A DNA stretch of 32,261 nucleotides from Candidatus Zhuqueibacterota bacterium (lineage in GTDB: Bacteria > Zhuqueibacterota > Zhuqueibacteria > Zhuqueibacterales > Zhuqueibacteraceae): positions 1 through 32,261 of the forward strand of contig JAKEEU010000211.1 of the NCBI GenBank assembly GCA_022616415.1, written 5' to 3'. Position 1 is the stretch's first letter. Each line of letters opens with the position of its first letter. The notes under the pieces were generated by a model. That model was not told where the DNA came from, did no database searches, and saw only the letters and a list, made by a program, of their open reading frames with translations. The position numbers were made by a program, and so were the translations under genes. Shown piece after piece: positions 8,256-17,400 of the stretch.

Positions 8256-8454
8256 TTTTGATTTTCAAGTTCGGTAATGTTCTTCAGCCTGAACTCATCC
8301 CCCTGCCCCCTTCTCTTGGGAAGAGAAGGGGGAAAAGCAGGTTTGAAGCTTTGAAAGTCCCTCCTCTTTTTAAGAGAAGGGGATTTAGGGGATGAGTTCT
8401 AATTTACCCTTTACCGATTTTGATCGTCAAACTTCATAAGGGGCAACTACAAAC
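8256..8454. repeat. ~200-bp structured repeat, copy B
   Basis: Second copy of the unit at 1586-1785, same orientation, with the same internal hairpins and a few single-base gaps. Its right end touches the TAA of the TonB-dependent receptor gene (8455-8457). Confidence 0.85.
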
Positions 8455-11400
8455 TTAAAACTGAATCCTCGCGCCGACGCGAACGGTGCGCGGCTGGCCG
8501 AGCAAGGCCAGGCCGGTATTGCGAGAATAATTTGTGCCATTGCCGTTCAGATTGATGGCACGGTGCAGCGCTTCGTAGGCCGGGCCGCCGTTGGCTTGAA
8601 CGATGCCGCCGCTCAGCGCCGCATTATCCAAAAAGCCGTCGTTAAACGGATTGCCGGTGCGGTCGTAGACATTGATCGCATTCATGCGATTGGTCAGGTT
8701 TTGCACGTAGAAATAAATATTGGTTTCAACCGGTCCGAGCGCAACGGTGCGATCGAGACGAAGGTTGAGCTGCGTGTTCCAGGGCGTCAGCGACGCATTC
8801 ACATTTTCCATCGGCTCGCGCGCGCGCGGATCGGTAATTTCGCCGGCAAAAGAAGCGTCTTGCTGGCCGAAATCGCCTTTGGCCAATGTATAAGGATGGC
8901 CGCTGGTGAAGGTGAAGAGCAGATTCAGCCCGGTGCGCTCCAGCAGGCGGCCGCCGTCGCCTTTGCCAAAACGATAATCGAAATTGATCGAGCCCCGATG
9001 CGGCCGGTGGAAATCCAACGGCGAAATGACCGTCGGCAGTTCCTGGCCCAGCTCGATGCCGGCAATGGCGCTGTTGTTGACCGAGCCGGTGCCGAGCGAG
9101 CGCGAGAACGTATAATTCAATTGCGCCGACACCCGATTGGTGCGCCGCAACGTCAGCGAGAGCTCCATGCCGGAGGTGGTGGCAAAATCACCGTTGACCA
9201 AAACATTGTAAGCAAATGCCGGGGACGTGGGGTCGGTGCGAATCTTGGCCGCTTGCAATTGGCCGGCGATATTTTTGTAAAACAAGGTGACGTCAAAAGC
9301 CGCATTGTCGGCAAACTGTTGGTTGAAGCCGATTTCATACTGAATGGTTTTTTCCGGTTTCAGCCCGAGGCCGACCAGAGACGCTTGAAAGGAGGTGCCG
9401 CCGGCAAAAAGGCCGTCGTACCAGGTGGAGCCGTTGTAAATATTCCCAAACGCCGGCGCCTGCACGAACTTGCCGTACTGCAAATGGAACACGGTGCGAT
9501 CCGTAACCGGAAACGCCAGGCCCAGGCGCGGGCTAAATTCAACCTCGGCTTTCTTTTCAACCAGTTGGTCAACCAACAAGCCGTGATTGGTGCGATCCCA
9601 TGGCGGATTGGAGGGATCGGCAAAGACGAAATCATCGTTGTCGATCACGTCGAGACGCAAGCCGGCGTTGATCACCAAATCGGAAATTTCGAACCGGTCC
9701 TGCAGGTAGCCGGAAAAATACGCCGGATGTCTCGGCCCATCCGGCCCCTCGTTATTGGTTTCATTGCCAAAAGCATCGTAGCCGTATGTGAACCTTTGCT
9801 GGGTGCCGGCTTTGGAGGCAAAGGCGAGGAGGTCGCTCGGATTGCCAGCCCACGCGCCGCGCAGAATATCCGGGGACACGCGCGCCGAAGTCAGCAGCGT
9901 GCGCGGCACGGCCCCGAAGCTTCGCGACGTCCACCGTTCGTAAGAAGCGCCCAGTTTCACTTCATGCGCGCGATACTGAGTGGTAAAAGCCAGTGAGCCG
10001 CCGAAATAGCCGCGTTTGTTTTTGCCATAAGCAACACCGCCAAATCCGGAAAGGCCCTGCCCGCCTGAAGGCGCACCTGGGGCAAAAAAGTCGAATCCAT
10101 GAATGTCAAAAGAATTGCCGCCACGCCACAAAGTGGGTTCTTCCCAACTGAAAAACGTAATGCCCTTCTCCGCGCTGGCAACGCTATCCCAATAAGCCCA
10201 AATATTGTGTTTGAAAATGGGATCATAAACCGCCTGGCGCCGGTCGAAGTAATTCAAGTTGATTTCGTAGAACGAGCGCGTGCCGAGCAAATGGGTGAAT
10301 TTCAAATTGACCAAACCCGTGCTCAAATCATCCACCCGCGTGCGGTCACGATTGAACATGTTCGCAACGTAGTTTGGAAAACCGCCGATCCCATCCTGGC
10401 GTTGAAACGAGAATGAGCCGCCCAGCCGGACGATGAAGGGATTGGCATCGAACACCAGCGTGCCGTTCCCGATCCACAAATTACGCGCCGCCGCCGGAAT
10501 GATGCCGTCGCGCATGTGAAGGCCTTGCTGCTGGACAAAAGCTTCCAGCGGCGTGCCGCTAATGGTGGTGAAAACGAGCGGAAAATTATGCCCGTCCACA
10601 TAAGCCGGCGCATGATTGAAATCAAAGCCTTCCCAGAATTGCGCGATGCGGTCGCGGTCAAACACATTTTGTCCCGCCATGAAAAAACGCAGCTTGTTGT
10701 TGGTCTTCGGCACCGGACCGCTGAACGTCATGGTGTAGTCCGTATGTCCATAAGAATACGTGTCCAGGAACTGATTACCCGCCTTGACGAGATTATCGGT
10801 TTCACCCTGAAAAGAGAAATGGTATTCCCGGCTGCCGGATTTCAGCGTCTGGCGTATGATGCCGGCGTTGGCGCCGCCAAACTCGGCGTTGAAGCCACCG
10901 GCTTGAATTTGCAACTCTTCCAACGCTTCCGGGATCACGGTCACGGCGTTGCTGCCGGTGTTGGCATCCCGCGCGCTGGCGCCTTCGAGGTAAAATCCGA
11001 CTTCGTCATTGCGGCCACCGCGAATGTACAACAGTCCGTTTTGCACCACGATGCCGGGTTGCAGGGCAATCGCCGCGCCGACGCCGCGCACCGGCAGGTT
11101 TTGAATATCTTCGGCGCTCTGAATGCGAACCGCGTTGGTGGCATTCTTATTCACCAGGGGCCGCTCAGCCACGATGCTGACTTCGCCCACTTCCACCGCG
11201 GTGGTCGGCATCTTGAAATTGGCTTCCGTCGTCAAATCGGCGTTGACGCGAATGTTGAGAATGCTCACTTCTTGATAGCCGATAAATGTCGATTTGACCG
11301 TGTACAAGCCCGGCGGAACGTTGAGAATCACAAATTCTCCGTTGAAATCCGAGGCCGCGCCGAAAGTCGTTCCCAAGATCAAAACATTGGCGCCCGGCAA

Positions 11401-11517
11401 CGGTTCGCCGCTCTCGCGATCCGTCACTTTGCCTTTGATTTTTCCGGTCGTTCCGGCCAGCAGCAGCGCCGGCACGAGCAGCGCCACGAGCAAGAAGGCA
11501 AGAAAGTTTCTTTTCAT
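8455..11517 (-). CDS. TonB-dependent receptor with carboxypeptidase-regulatory-like domain
   Basis: Active outer-membrane importer, 1020 residues from the preferred start. I choose the ATG at 11517 because GGGAG lies eight bases upstream and a clean signal peptide follows (MKRNFLAFLLVALLVPALLL); an in-frame ATG at 11562 would add 15 residues and overlap the previous gene. Residues 25-105 are a CarboxypepD_reg-like beta-sandwich ('KVTDRESGEPLPGANVLI', DFNGEFVILNVPPG). The plug is at about 115-230 (GGRNDEVGFYLEG, 'EALEELQIQAGGFNAEFGGA'), followed by a large barrel ending in VRVGARIQF. The substrate is unknown. The gene starts 37 bases after the DUF4397 lipoprotein, so the two are probably co-transcribed. 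The family includes SusC-like glycan importers, but no SusD partner is present. Confidence 0.93.
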   Translation of the reverse strand: MKRNFLAFLLVALLVPALLLAGTTGKIKGKVTDRESGEPLPGANVLILGTTFGAASDFNGEFVILNVPPGLYTVKSTFIGYQEVSILNIRVNADLTTEANFKMPTTAVEVGEVSIVAERPLVNKNATNAVRIQSAEDIQNLPVRGVGAAIALQPGIVVQNGLLYIRGGRNDEVGFYLEGASARDANTGSNAVTVIPEALEELQIQAGGFNAEFGGANAGIIRQTLKSGSREYHFSFQGETDNLVKAGNQFLDTYSYGHTDYTMTFSGPVPKTNNKLRFFMAGQNVFDRDRIAQFWEGFDFNHAPAYVDGHNFPLVFTTISGTPLEAFVQQQGLHMRDGIIPAAARNLWIGNGTLVFDANPFIVRLGGSFSFQRQDGIGGFPNYVANMFNRDRTRVDDLSTGLVNLKFTHLLGTRSFYEINLNYFDRRQAVYDPIFKHNIWAYWDSVASAEKGITFFSWEEPTLWRGGNSFDIHGFDFFAPGAPSGGQGLSGFGGVAYGKNKRGYFGGSLAFTTQYRAHEVKLGASYERWTSRSFGAVPRTLLTSARVSPDILRGAWAGNPSDLLAFASKAGTQQRFTYGYDAFGNETNNEGPDGPRHPAYFSGYLQDRFEISDLVINAGLRLDVIDNDDFVFADPSNPPWDRTNHGLLVDQLVEKKAEVEFSPRLGLAFPVTDRTVFHLQYGKFVQAPAFGNIYNGSTWYDGLFAGGTSFQASLVGLGLKPEKTIQYEIGFNQQFADNAAFDVTLFYKNIAGQLQAAKIRTDPTSPAFAYNVLVNGDFATTSGMELSLTLRRTNRVSAQLNYTFSRSLGTGSVNNSAIAGIELGQELPTVISPLDFHRPHRGSINFDYRFGKGDGGRLLERTGLNLLFTFTSGHPYTLAKGDFGQQDASFAGEITDPRAREPMENVNASLTPWNTQLNLRLDRTVALGPVETNIYFYVQNLTNRMNAINVYDRTGNPFNDGFLDNAALSGGIVQANGGPAYEALHRAINLNGNGTNYSRNTGLALLGQPRTVRVGARIQF

Positions 11518-11554
11518 AGAATAATCTCCCGAAAATAGTGTTCCACTAAACAAC

Positions 11555-12214
11555 TCAATCATCCGTGAGATTGACGAGCTCTAATGCATTGGCGCTTCCC
11601 AAAATCACGCTGGTTTGGCGCTTGTTGACGGCATTGATCGTGGCAGACGCCAGAATCGTTGTGGTATCCGCGGTCGTCGCCACCGAAATTGTATAATTTC
11701 CGACAGGAAGCTGCAAATAGCCTGTCGCGCTCTCGAACGCCGTATCGCTCAATCGCACGGTGTCCGGGCCGACGATCTTCACAAACAGATTCGGCGCCGC
11801 CGCCGCATGTACGACCCGCAACCATGCTTCGCCGGTGTTGACGGGATCAAAAACGCGCCGTTCCGAAAGTTTGATAATTTCCCTCACCGGGCTCGCTTTC
11901 GGCAAAATCACCACGGTGCCGCGACTATAGGACTCCATGGCGATGCGCAGCGTATCGCCGCTGCTCAACACCACCACCCGCGAGCCTGCCGGAAACTCCG
12001 TGTGCGGCAGCGCGGCTTTGAAAGCGAAGTTGCCGATGGCCGCGCCGTCAACCGCGACCCCGACGTTGCCGAGATCTCCGGCCGCATGCACAAAGCGAAA
12101 CTGCGCGATCAGGTTCGGAGGCTGCGGCCCGGTCGAGGGGACGTCGGCACAACTCATCAGCCCTGCCACCAATATCAAAATAAGTGGCAGAGCTTTTTTG
12201 GTTTTGAAGTGCAT
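11555..12214 (-). CDS. DUF4397 domain-containing lipoprotein
   Basis: 219 residues from the ATG at 12214, chosen because AAGGAGGG lies six bases before it; the longer frame to 12331 has no such site. Residues 8-22 form a lipoprotein signal ending in the lipobox GLMSC, with lipidation expected at Cys22. The mature part has the DUF4397 pattern of repeated 'FRFVHAAGDLGNVGVAVDGA' and 'AWLRVVHAAAAPNLFVKIVG', two similar beta-sandwich halves. Function is unknown; members are envelope proteins. It is the first gene of the receptor cluster and may be a periplasm- or surface-exposed partner of the TonB-dependent receptor just downstream. Confidence 0.85.
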   Translation of the reverse strand: MHFKTKKALPLILILVAGLMSCADVPSTGPQPPNLIAQFRFVHAAGDLGNVGVAVDGAAIGNFAFKAALPHTEFPAGSRVVVLSSGDTLRIAMESYSRGTVVILPKASPVREIIKLSERRVFDPVNTGEAWLRVVHAAAAPNLFVKIVGPDTVRLSDTAFESATGYLQLPVGNYTISVATTADTTTILASATINAVNKRQTSVILGSANALELVNLTDD

Positions 12215-12307
12215 GTACAACCCTCCTTGAATTGGTTTGAAGAGTATGAAAATGAAAAGATTGATTAGCCTGGTAAATGCAGAATAAATTTTGAAAATCG
12301 TTAAGTG

Positions 12308-12499
12308 GCCAACGGATGGAAAAACGACCAACGGATTTAAAAATGTTTTTTAAATTCCCCACGGATTGAAGAATCCCACCGATAGCCCATTAAAAAATCA
12401 GTGGGGTTCTTCAATCCGTGGGGAAAAAGAGATCTCATATACTTTGATGCGTTTTGAGAATTTAGTTCTTTATCCGTTGGTCTTAATTCATCCGTTGGG
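12308..12499. repeat. Nested inverted repeat, ~190 bp
   Basis: Outer arms (two CCAACGGAT units at about 12309-12338; two ATCCGTTGG units at 12471-12498) enclose an inner hairpin with 25-bp arms at 12355-12379 and 12401-12425 (one mismatch, 21-base loop). The minus-strand side of the inner stem is followed by T-rich sequence, so it may terminate the response-regulator transcript. It fills most of the 343-bp gap 12215-12557. The ATCCGTTGG motif recurs at 13609-13635, and a diverged copy of the inner arm lies in the gap 3259-3579. Confidence 0.75.
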
Positions 12500-12557
12500 C
12501 TGCGATTTTTTAAAGCTCATGAGTGCTTGCAACAAATTCACATTGCCGCGTTGATCA

Positions 12558-12950
12558 TCACGCCAAAGCAAACCTCTCCTCGTCCCGGCTCAGCCAAGAC
12601 GACATCGCCGCCAGTTTCTCCAACAGTTCATCCAAATCCAGCGGCTTGTGAAAAATCCTGGCGATGCGGCACTCTTTCGCCGCTTTGACGATTTCGGCAT
12701 TGCTGTGGGCGGTCACCAGAAAAATCATAAGTCCCGGCTGCAAGCGCTTGAGTTCGCGGCACACTTGCAACCCGTCCATATCCGGCAAGCTGTAATCACA
12801 AATCACGATATCGATTGATTCGGCCAGAATGAGCTGAATGGCTTGGCGTCCTCGCGTGACTCCGTGGACCCGGTAACCCTCTTGGCGGAGCAGGTCTTGC
12901 AGGCCTGACAGGGTGTTTGGGTCATCCTCGATGATGAGCAAATGGTTCAT
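12558..12950 (-). CDS. Single-domain response regulator (receiver only)
   Basis: A phosphorylation-controlled switch of 130 residues that is entirely a CheY-like receiver. The acidic pocket is Glu8-Asp9-Asp10, the phospho-acceptor Asp52 lies in VICDYSLPDMDG, the switch threonine is Thr80 (LVTAHS), and the conserved lysine is Lys102 in FHKPLD. There is no DNA-binding or enzymatic output domain, so it must act by protein contact or in a phosphorelay. It is not directly adjacent to a kinase; the nearest is the large propeller kinase about 1.5 kb away, beyond a LuxR-type regulator. After residue 113 the tail is short and unstructured. Confidence 0.93.
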   Translation of the reverse strand: MNHLLIIEDDPNTLSGLQDLLRQEGYRVHGVTRGRQAIQLILAESIDIVICDYSLPDMDGLQVCRELKRLQPGLMIFLVTAHSNAEIVKAAKECRIARIFHKPLDLDELLEKLAAMSSWLSRDEERFALA

Positions 12951-13126
12951 TCATACACCCGATGTTTAAGTTTGATGTAGATTCACAGATGAAAGCTCTG
13001 GACACATATTACGGATTTAGGCGGGCTTATTCCATAACCTGGACGGGGTATTTTGAGCGTGGGTTCAGAGGGTGTCTGAAGAGAGATGTGACACGAATGG
13101 GGGAGGGAATTTTTTCGTAGAAAATA

Positions 13127-13155
13127 TTGCAAATTGCTCCGTAATTTTTTATATT
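13127..13155 (+). promoter_or_regulatory. Candidate sigma70-type promoter
   Basis: TTGCAA (13127-13132) and TATATT (13150-13155) are separated by 17 bases, immediately upstream of the only plus-strand gene. The predicted transcript would start near 13162, giving a leader of about 17 bases. This also argues against the in-frame ATG at 13134, which lies between the two promoter boxes. Confidence 0.5.
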
Positions 13156-13178
13156 ATACAAAACAAGGTGATAAACTT

Positions 13179-13595
13179 ATGCAAGCCTCTGTGAGAATTC
13201 AGAACGATGGCCAGGCCATCATTCCTGCCGAAGTGATTCAACACCTCGGTGGCCGGCCCGGAGCGGAGTCGATCATTGAAATGGATTCCGATCATGCCAT
13301 GCTCCGTGTCGATAGCCCCGTTGCGGCGCCCCATTCTATTTATACTCAAGACATTCCGCCAGAGAAGTCGGTTCAAGATTTCCTCGATGAGTACGAAATG
13401 AAATACCAAATGACCTCTGAAGAATTTTGGCGGAAATACAAAGCCGGAGAATTCGAGTGCGAAATTGAATTCATTGATTGGGCCGGACAATACGAGCACA
13501 AGTTGTATTTGGATAGTATTGGCGTTGACCCCAGAACAGTTACATTCGAGAGCTTTGTACCGGAAGTAAAGAACTATATCGCTAATGAATGCTGA
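13179..13595 (+). CDS. AbrB/MazE-like antitoxin, apparently orphan
   Basis: 138 residues from the ATG at 13179, preceded by AAGGTG at eight bases. Residues 1-48 resemble a SpoVT/AbrB swapped-hairpin DNA-binding domain: 'VRIQNDGQAIIPAEVIQHLG' with the basic/hydrophobic order typical of these folds. The C-terminal half is acidic ('MTSEEFWRKYKAGEFECEIE', then DWAGQYEHKL), as in antitoxins whose tails wrap a toxin. It is the only accepted plus-strand gene in the window. No PIN, MazF or other toxin follows it: downstream lie repeats and the convergent 3' end of a response regulator. It could be a lone transcription regulator, or a remnant of a toxin-antitoxin pair whose toxin was lost. Confidence 0.65.
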   Translation: MQASVRIQNDGQAIIPAEVIQHLGGRPGAESIIEMDSDHAMLRVDSPVAAPHSIYTQDIPPEKSVQDFLDEYEMKYQMTSEEFWRKYKAGEFECEIEFIDWAGQYEHKLYLDSIGVDPRTVTFESFVPEVKNYIANEC

Positions 13596-13640
13596 AAAAC
13601 TTGCTTCATCCGTTGGCCGCTTTCTTATCCGTTGGTCTAT

Positions 13641-13742
13641 TTTTAACAGTTGAAAAGCCCAGTCGGGCCGACTGGGTTACGTATACACCAATTTTAACAG
13701 TTGAAAAGCCCAGTCGGGCCGACTGGGTTACGTATACACCAA
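13641..13742. repeat. Two tandem 51-bp units, each with stop-adjacent palindrome
   Basis: Units at 13641-13691 and 13692-13742 are identical. Each carries the 19-bp palindrome CCCAGTCGGGCCGACTGGG, a TTA (TAA on the minus strand) and the codons encoding the last residues (LVYT) of the response regulator. The working stop is in the right-hand unit (13728-13730), directly against the palindrome. On the minus strand each stem is followed by CTTTTC, a weak terminator. Just left, at 13608-13635, are two ATCCGTTGG motifs of the 12308-12499 family. Confidence 0.9.
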
Positions 13743-14351
13743 TTTTTCCTTCAACGCCTTCGCCACTGCCTCGGACTTTGAGCCAACCTGAAGCTTCTTG
13801 TAAATGTTTTTGATGTGCCGCCGCACTGTCTCTTCGCTGATGAACAGCGTGTCGGCGATCATTTTATAGCTCTTGCCTTTGCACAGTTGGGTCAGCACCT
13901 CGGTCTCGCGCTGAGTCAAAGCAGAATGCGGGCTGGTCCGAAACGAGCCGACGACCATGCGGGCGATTTGGGTGCTCATCGGCGCCCCGCCTTCGTAAGT
14001 TTCTTTGATTGCCTCGAGCAGTTTGGCCGGCGGCGTGTCTTTCAAAAGATAGCCACAGGCGCCGGCGCAAAGCGCCTCGAAGACCAATTTGCTTTCCCCG
14101 TGTACCGTCAACACCACGAGGTTAAGCCCGGCCAAGCGGTCCTTTAAAACGCGAATCCCTTCGATTCCCGACATTCCCGGCAGCCCGAGATCCATCAACA
14201 CCACATCCGGTGGATCTTCTTCCATGGCGGCAATCGCGGCTTCGCAATTGCCGTAGGTGCTGATGCACCCAAAACCCGGGGTGCCATTAATCAGGAGCGC
14301 CAGGCTCTCCCGAATATCGGCGTCGTCTTCAACAATGGAAACGGTGATCAT
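13728..14351 (-). CDS. NarL/FixJ-type response regulator (receiver plus LuxR HTH)
   Basis: A DNA-binding response regulator, 207 residues. The receiver has acidic residues Glu8-Asp9-Asp10, phospho-acceptor Asp54 in VVLMDLGLPGMSG, Thr82 and Lys104 (YLLKDTPP). A GerE/LuxR helix-turn-helix spans about 142-202 ('LTQRETEVLTQLCKGKSYKM', then 'ISEETVRRHIKNIYKKLQVG'). It lies directly downstream of the propeller histidine kinase, whose H-box is of the NarX-like class that pairs with this regulator type, so they are almost certainly a cognate pair. The 126-bp spacer contains inverted repeats rather than a recognisable promoter. Its last codons and stop lie inside a 51-bp tandem repeat. Confidence 0.95.
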   Translation of the reverse strand: MITVSIVEDDADIRESLALLINGTPGFGCISTYGNCEAAIAAMEEDPPDVVLMDLGLPGMSGIEGIRVLKDRLAGLNLVVLTVHGESKLVFEALCAGACGYLLKDTPPAKLLEAIKETYEGGAPMSTQIARMVVGSFRTSPHSALTQRETEVLTQLCKGKSYKMIADTLFISEETVRRHIKNIYKKLQVGSKSEAVAKALKEKLVYT

Positions 14352-14381
14352 GATTTGCCTCTCGCGTGTTGTAAAAACGTT

Positions 14382-14466
14382 GGCCGGTTAGCCCGTTAGC
14401 CAGTTGGCCTGTTTACCGGTTCTAATCGGCTTCTAACCGGCTAACTCGCTAACCAGCAAACAGGCT
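14382..14466. repeat. Inverted/direct GGTTAGCC repeats between kinase and regulator
   Basis: GGTTAGCCCGTTAGCC at 14386-14401 pairs with GGCTAACTCGCTAACC at 14439-14454 (two mismatches), and GGCCTGTTT at 14406-14414 is complemented by AAACAGGCT at 14458-14466. Short GTTAG/CTAAC motifs recur throughout the 126-bp spacer. It may modulate relative expression of the two genes, or be a dispersed repeat. Confidence 0.65.
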
Positions 14467-14477
14467 AACCATCTTGT

Positions 14478-17400
14478 CTAAATTAGTCTGCTGGCAACCG
14501 AATGTCCATAACCCACTTGGGGCATTTTCCCTCTGAATTGAATCGTCGTGCCCCGTCCGAGATAAGTGATCACTCTGATTTCGCCTTGCAGCTTGGCGGC
14601 GCGATTGGACATGCTGTTCAACCCCCGCCCGGATTCGCCGTTGGCGCCGTTCTGTCCGTTGCCTTTGAATCCCTTGCCATCATCGGAAAGTGCAATGATC
14701 AGGCTGTCGTGTTTCAAGGCGATTTCCAAAGTCACATTTTTGCAAGCGGCGTGTTTGAGAATGTTGTTCATTCCCTCCTTGAAAATGAGCGTCAGGTGCC
14801 GGCGCCAGTTCATCGGCAGTTTCACGCGCTCCAGCTCCGGCAAGATGCCGCGCGCGCGAAAGTGAATGCCGGTCTTGTCAAAAATCTCGTCGCCGGAATC
14901 TTTCAAATAAATCGCCAGGTCATACAACGAGTCTTGCTCCGGATCCAGCGCCCAAATAAAATTTCTTACACCGATCGACAGCGTCGCCGACGTCTCACGA
15001 ATCTTGTCCAAATAGTTGGCGTTTTCCTTGGCGATACCGTTCAAGTTGCGTTTGAGAATTTCCGCAAACAGCGTCATGTTGGTCAGCTTCTGCCCCAGCT
15101 CGTCGTGAAAATCATCCGCCACCTGCTTGCGCACCCGTTCGTTCTCGAGCGTGCGCACGCCCTCCATCTCCAACGCGCGCCGGATTTGGTATTTCATCTT
15201 GTATTTGTAGAACACGACCGCCGCGCCTATCAACGAGCCGGTGGAAAGCAGTGCAAACCACCAAGTTTGCCAAAACGGCGGCTTGATGGTGATCGTAACC
15301 GCATAGCCCACTTCATTCCAGACGCCGTCGTTGTTGGAAGCTTTGACGCGAAAGACGTATTTGCCCGGATTCAAATTCGTGTAACTGGCATAGCGCCGGG
15401 CGCCGCAATAAATCCAGGTTTCGTCGAACCCGTCGAGCTGGTAAGCGTACTTGTTGTTTTGCGGATTCGTATAGTCGAGAGCCACGAACTCAAAGGCGAT
15501 GAAATCGTCGTCCGCGGACAAAATCATTGCATCGAGATCGGCGATGTCGCGATCGAACTCCACGACTCGATCGAACTTTTTGAAAGCGGTAATCACCACC
15601 GCCGGAGCGTGTTCATTGTCTTTGATGTTTTCCGGGAAAAAACAATTAAAGCCGTTGTTGCCGCCGAAAAACATTTCGCCGCGCGGCCCGCGGTGATACG
15701 CGGAGGCATTAAACTCGTAACTCTGCAGCCCGTCGGTGGGATCATAGTTCTTGAAAGATTCCGTGCGTGGATTGAATTTCGACAAGCCGCGATTGGTGCT
15801 CAACCAGAGATTGCCCCTGGCATCCGGCAAAATGCTATAGACGACGTTGTTGGCGAGGCCGTTTTTTTCGGTAAAGCAGGTGAAAACGGCTTTCGCGTTA
15901 CCGCTTTCCGAAGCGGCAGAGCCCGGCGCCGGCGACGTCAACCGGTTAAGCCCGCCGCCATAAGTTCCCAACCAGAGATTGCCGGTCGAATCGCTAAAAA
16001 TAGCATCTACCATATCACGGCTCAAGCTGTTCGAATTCATGGGATCGTGCCGGTATGGGGTGAAGGTCTCGCTTTCCCGGTCGAATAGATAAAGCCCATT
16101 GCGCGTTCCGATCCAAAGCCGGCCCCAACGGTCTTCGCCAAAGCACAGCGCGCGGTTATTGCCCAAGCTCCTGGGATTATCCGGATCGTGAACATACCGT
16201 GTGAAGCGTCCGGTCTTGCGATCGAGCATGTTCAGCCCGTTCGTCGTGCCGATCCACAACATGCCGAAACGATCTTTATAGATGACTCTGATGCCATTCG
16301 CACTCAAGCTATGTGGATTATTCGGATCGCGCCGGTAAAGCGTAAAACGTTCCTGGCGAGTATCGAATTTATTCAGTCCGTTATCGGTGCCAATCCAAAG
16401 AACTTTCCCGGCATCATCGGGATCCGCGTAAATTTCGAAAACCGCATTGTGGCTCAAGCTGTTGAGGTTGGCGGGGTCGTGCCTATAATGCTTGAAAGTA
16501 TTGGCTTGGCGATCGAACTTAACCAGGCCGCTATTGCCGGCGCCGATCCAAAGAATACGCCCGGCCGCGCCCGGATCTTCACATAATGCCCAGATGGAAT
16601 TTTCACCCAGGCTGTTCTTCTTATTGGGATCATTGGCAAAATGGTTGAACCGTTTTTTCTTGCGGTCAAATTTATTCAAGCCGCCGCCATCGGTTCCAAC
16701 CCATAGAATGCCGGAGCGATCCTGGCAAATTGCCGAGACGGAATTGTTGCTCAACGAATGCGGATCGTTCGGGGCGTTCCGCACGTGCGTGAAAGTATTG
16801 CTGCGGATGTTGAGTTTATCGAGACCGTTTGCCGTTCCAATCCAAAGCACGCTGTTGCCGTGTTCGAGCGTTTTGTAAAGCTTGAGAATGAAATTCGAGC
16901 TTAGGCTGCCGGGATCAGCCATGTTGGCCATGTAATGGCTAAACCTGCCGGTCCGGCGGTCGAGTTTATTGAGGCCGCACTCGAGCGTTCCAATCCATAA
17001 GGCGCTTCCGGGCTCGTCGTCCGTTTCGCAAATCGCCGTCACATAGTCGTCGCTTAGAGAACCGGCCTGCTCGGGATCGTGGCAGTAACGTGCAAAAGTT
17101 TTCTTTTCTCGCTCAAAACGATTGAGGCCGCCGGACGCCGTTCCGATCCACAACGTACCCGAACGGTCTTCATAGATGGCGGTGACAAAACTATCGTTCA
17201 AAGCAGCCTTATCAGCCATGTTGGGGAAGTAGCGATGGAAAACATTTTTTTCGCGGTCAAATTCATTCAGCCCTCCCCCTCGTGTTCCCACCCAAAGCGC
17301 GCCGAACCGGTCTTCGCAAATGGCCGTGACGAAATCGTGGCTCAACGAAGCCGGATTTTGAGGATCGTGTTGGTAATGTATAAAGGTTTTATTTCCGGGA

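Noticed and set aside
13641..13742. Possible CRISPR array
   Set aside because: Only two units, directly adjacent without variable spacers, and including gene-end codons; no cas genes in the window.
13589..13813. 74-codon plus-strand open frame just after the AbrB-like gene, considered as a missing toxin
   Set aside because: Most of it is translation of the 51-bp tandem repeat (TVEKPSRADWVTYTPI twice) and the reverse of the response regulator; no toxin motif.
14502..16088. 528-codon plus-strand open frame opposite the sensor kinase
   Set aside because: Antisense to a clear propeller/Y_Y_Y/kinase gene; the sequence is arginine- and histidine-rich shadow coding without family features. The same reasoning rejects long antisense frames at 8563-9996, 10516-11538 and 23083-24762.
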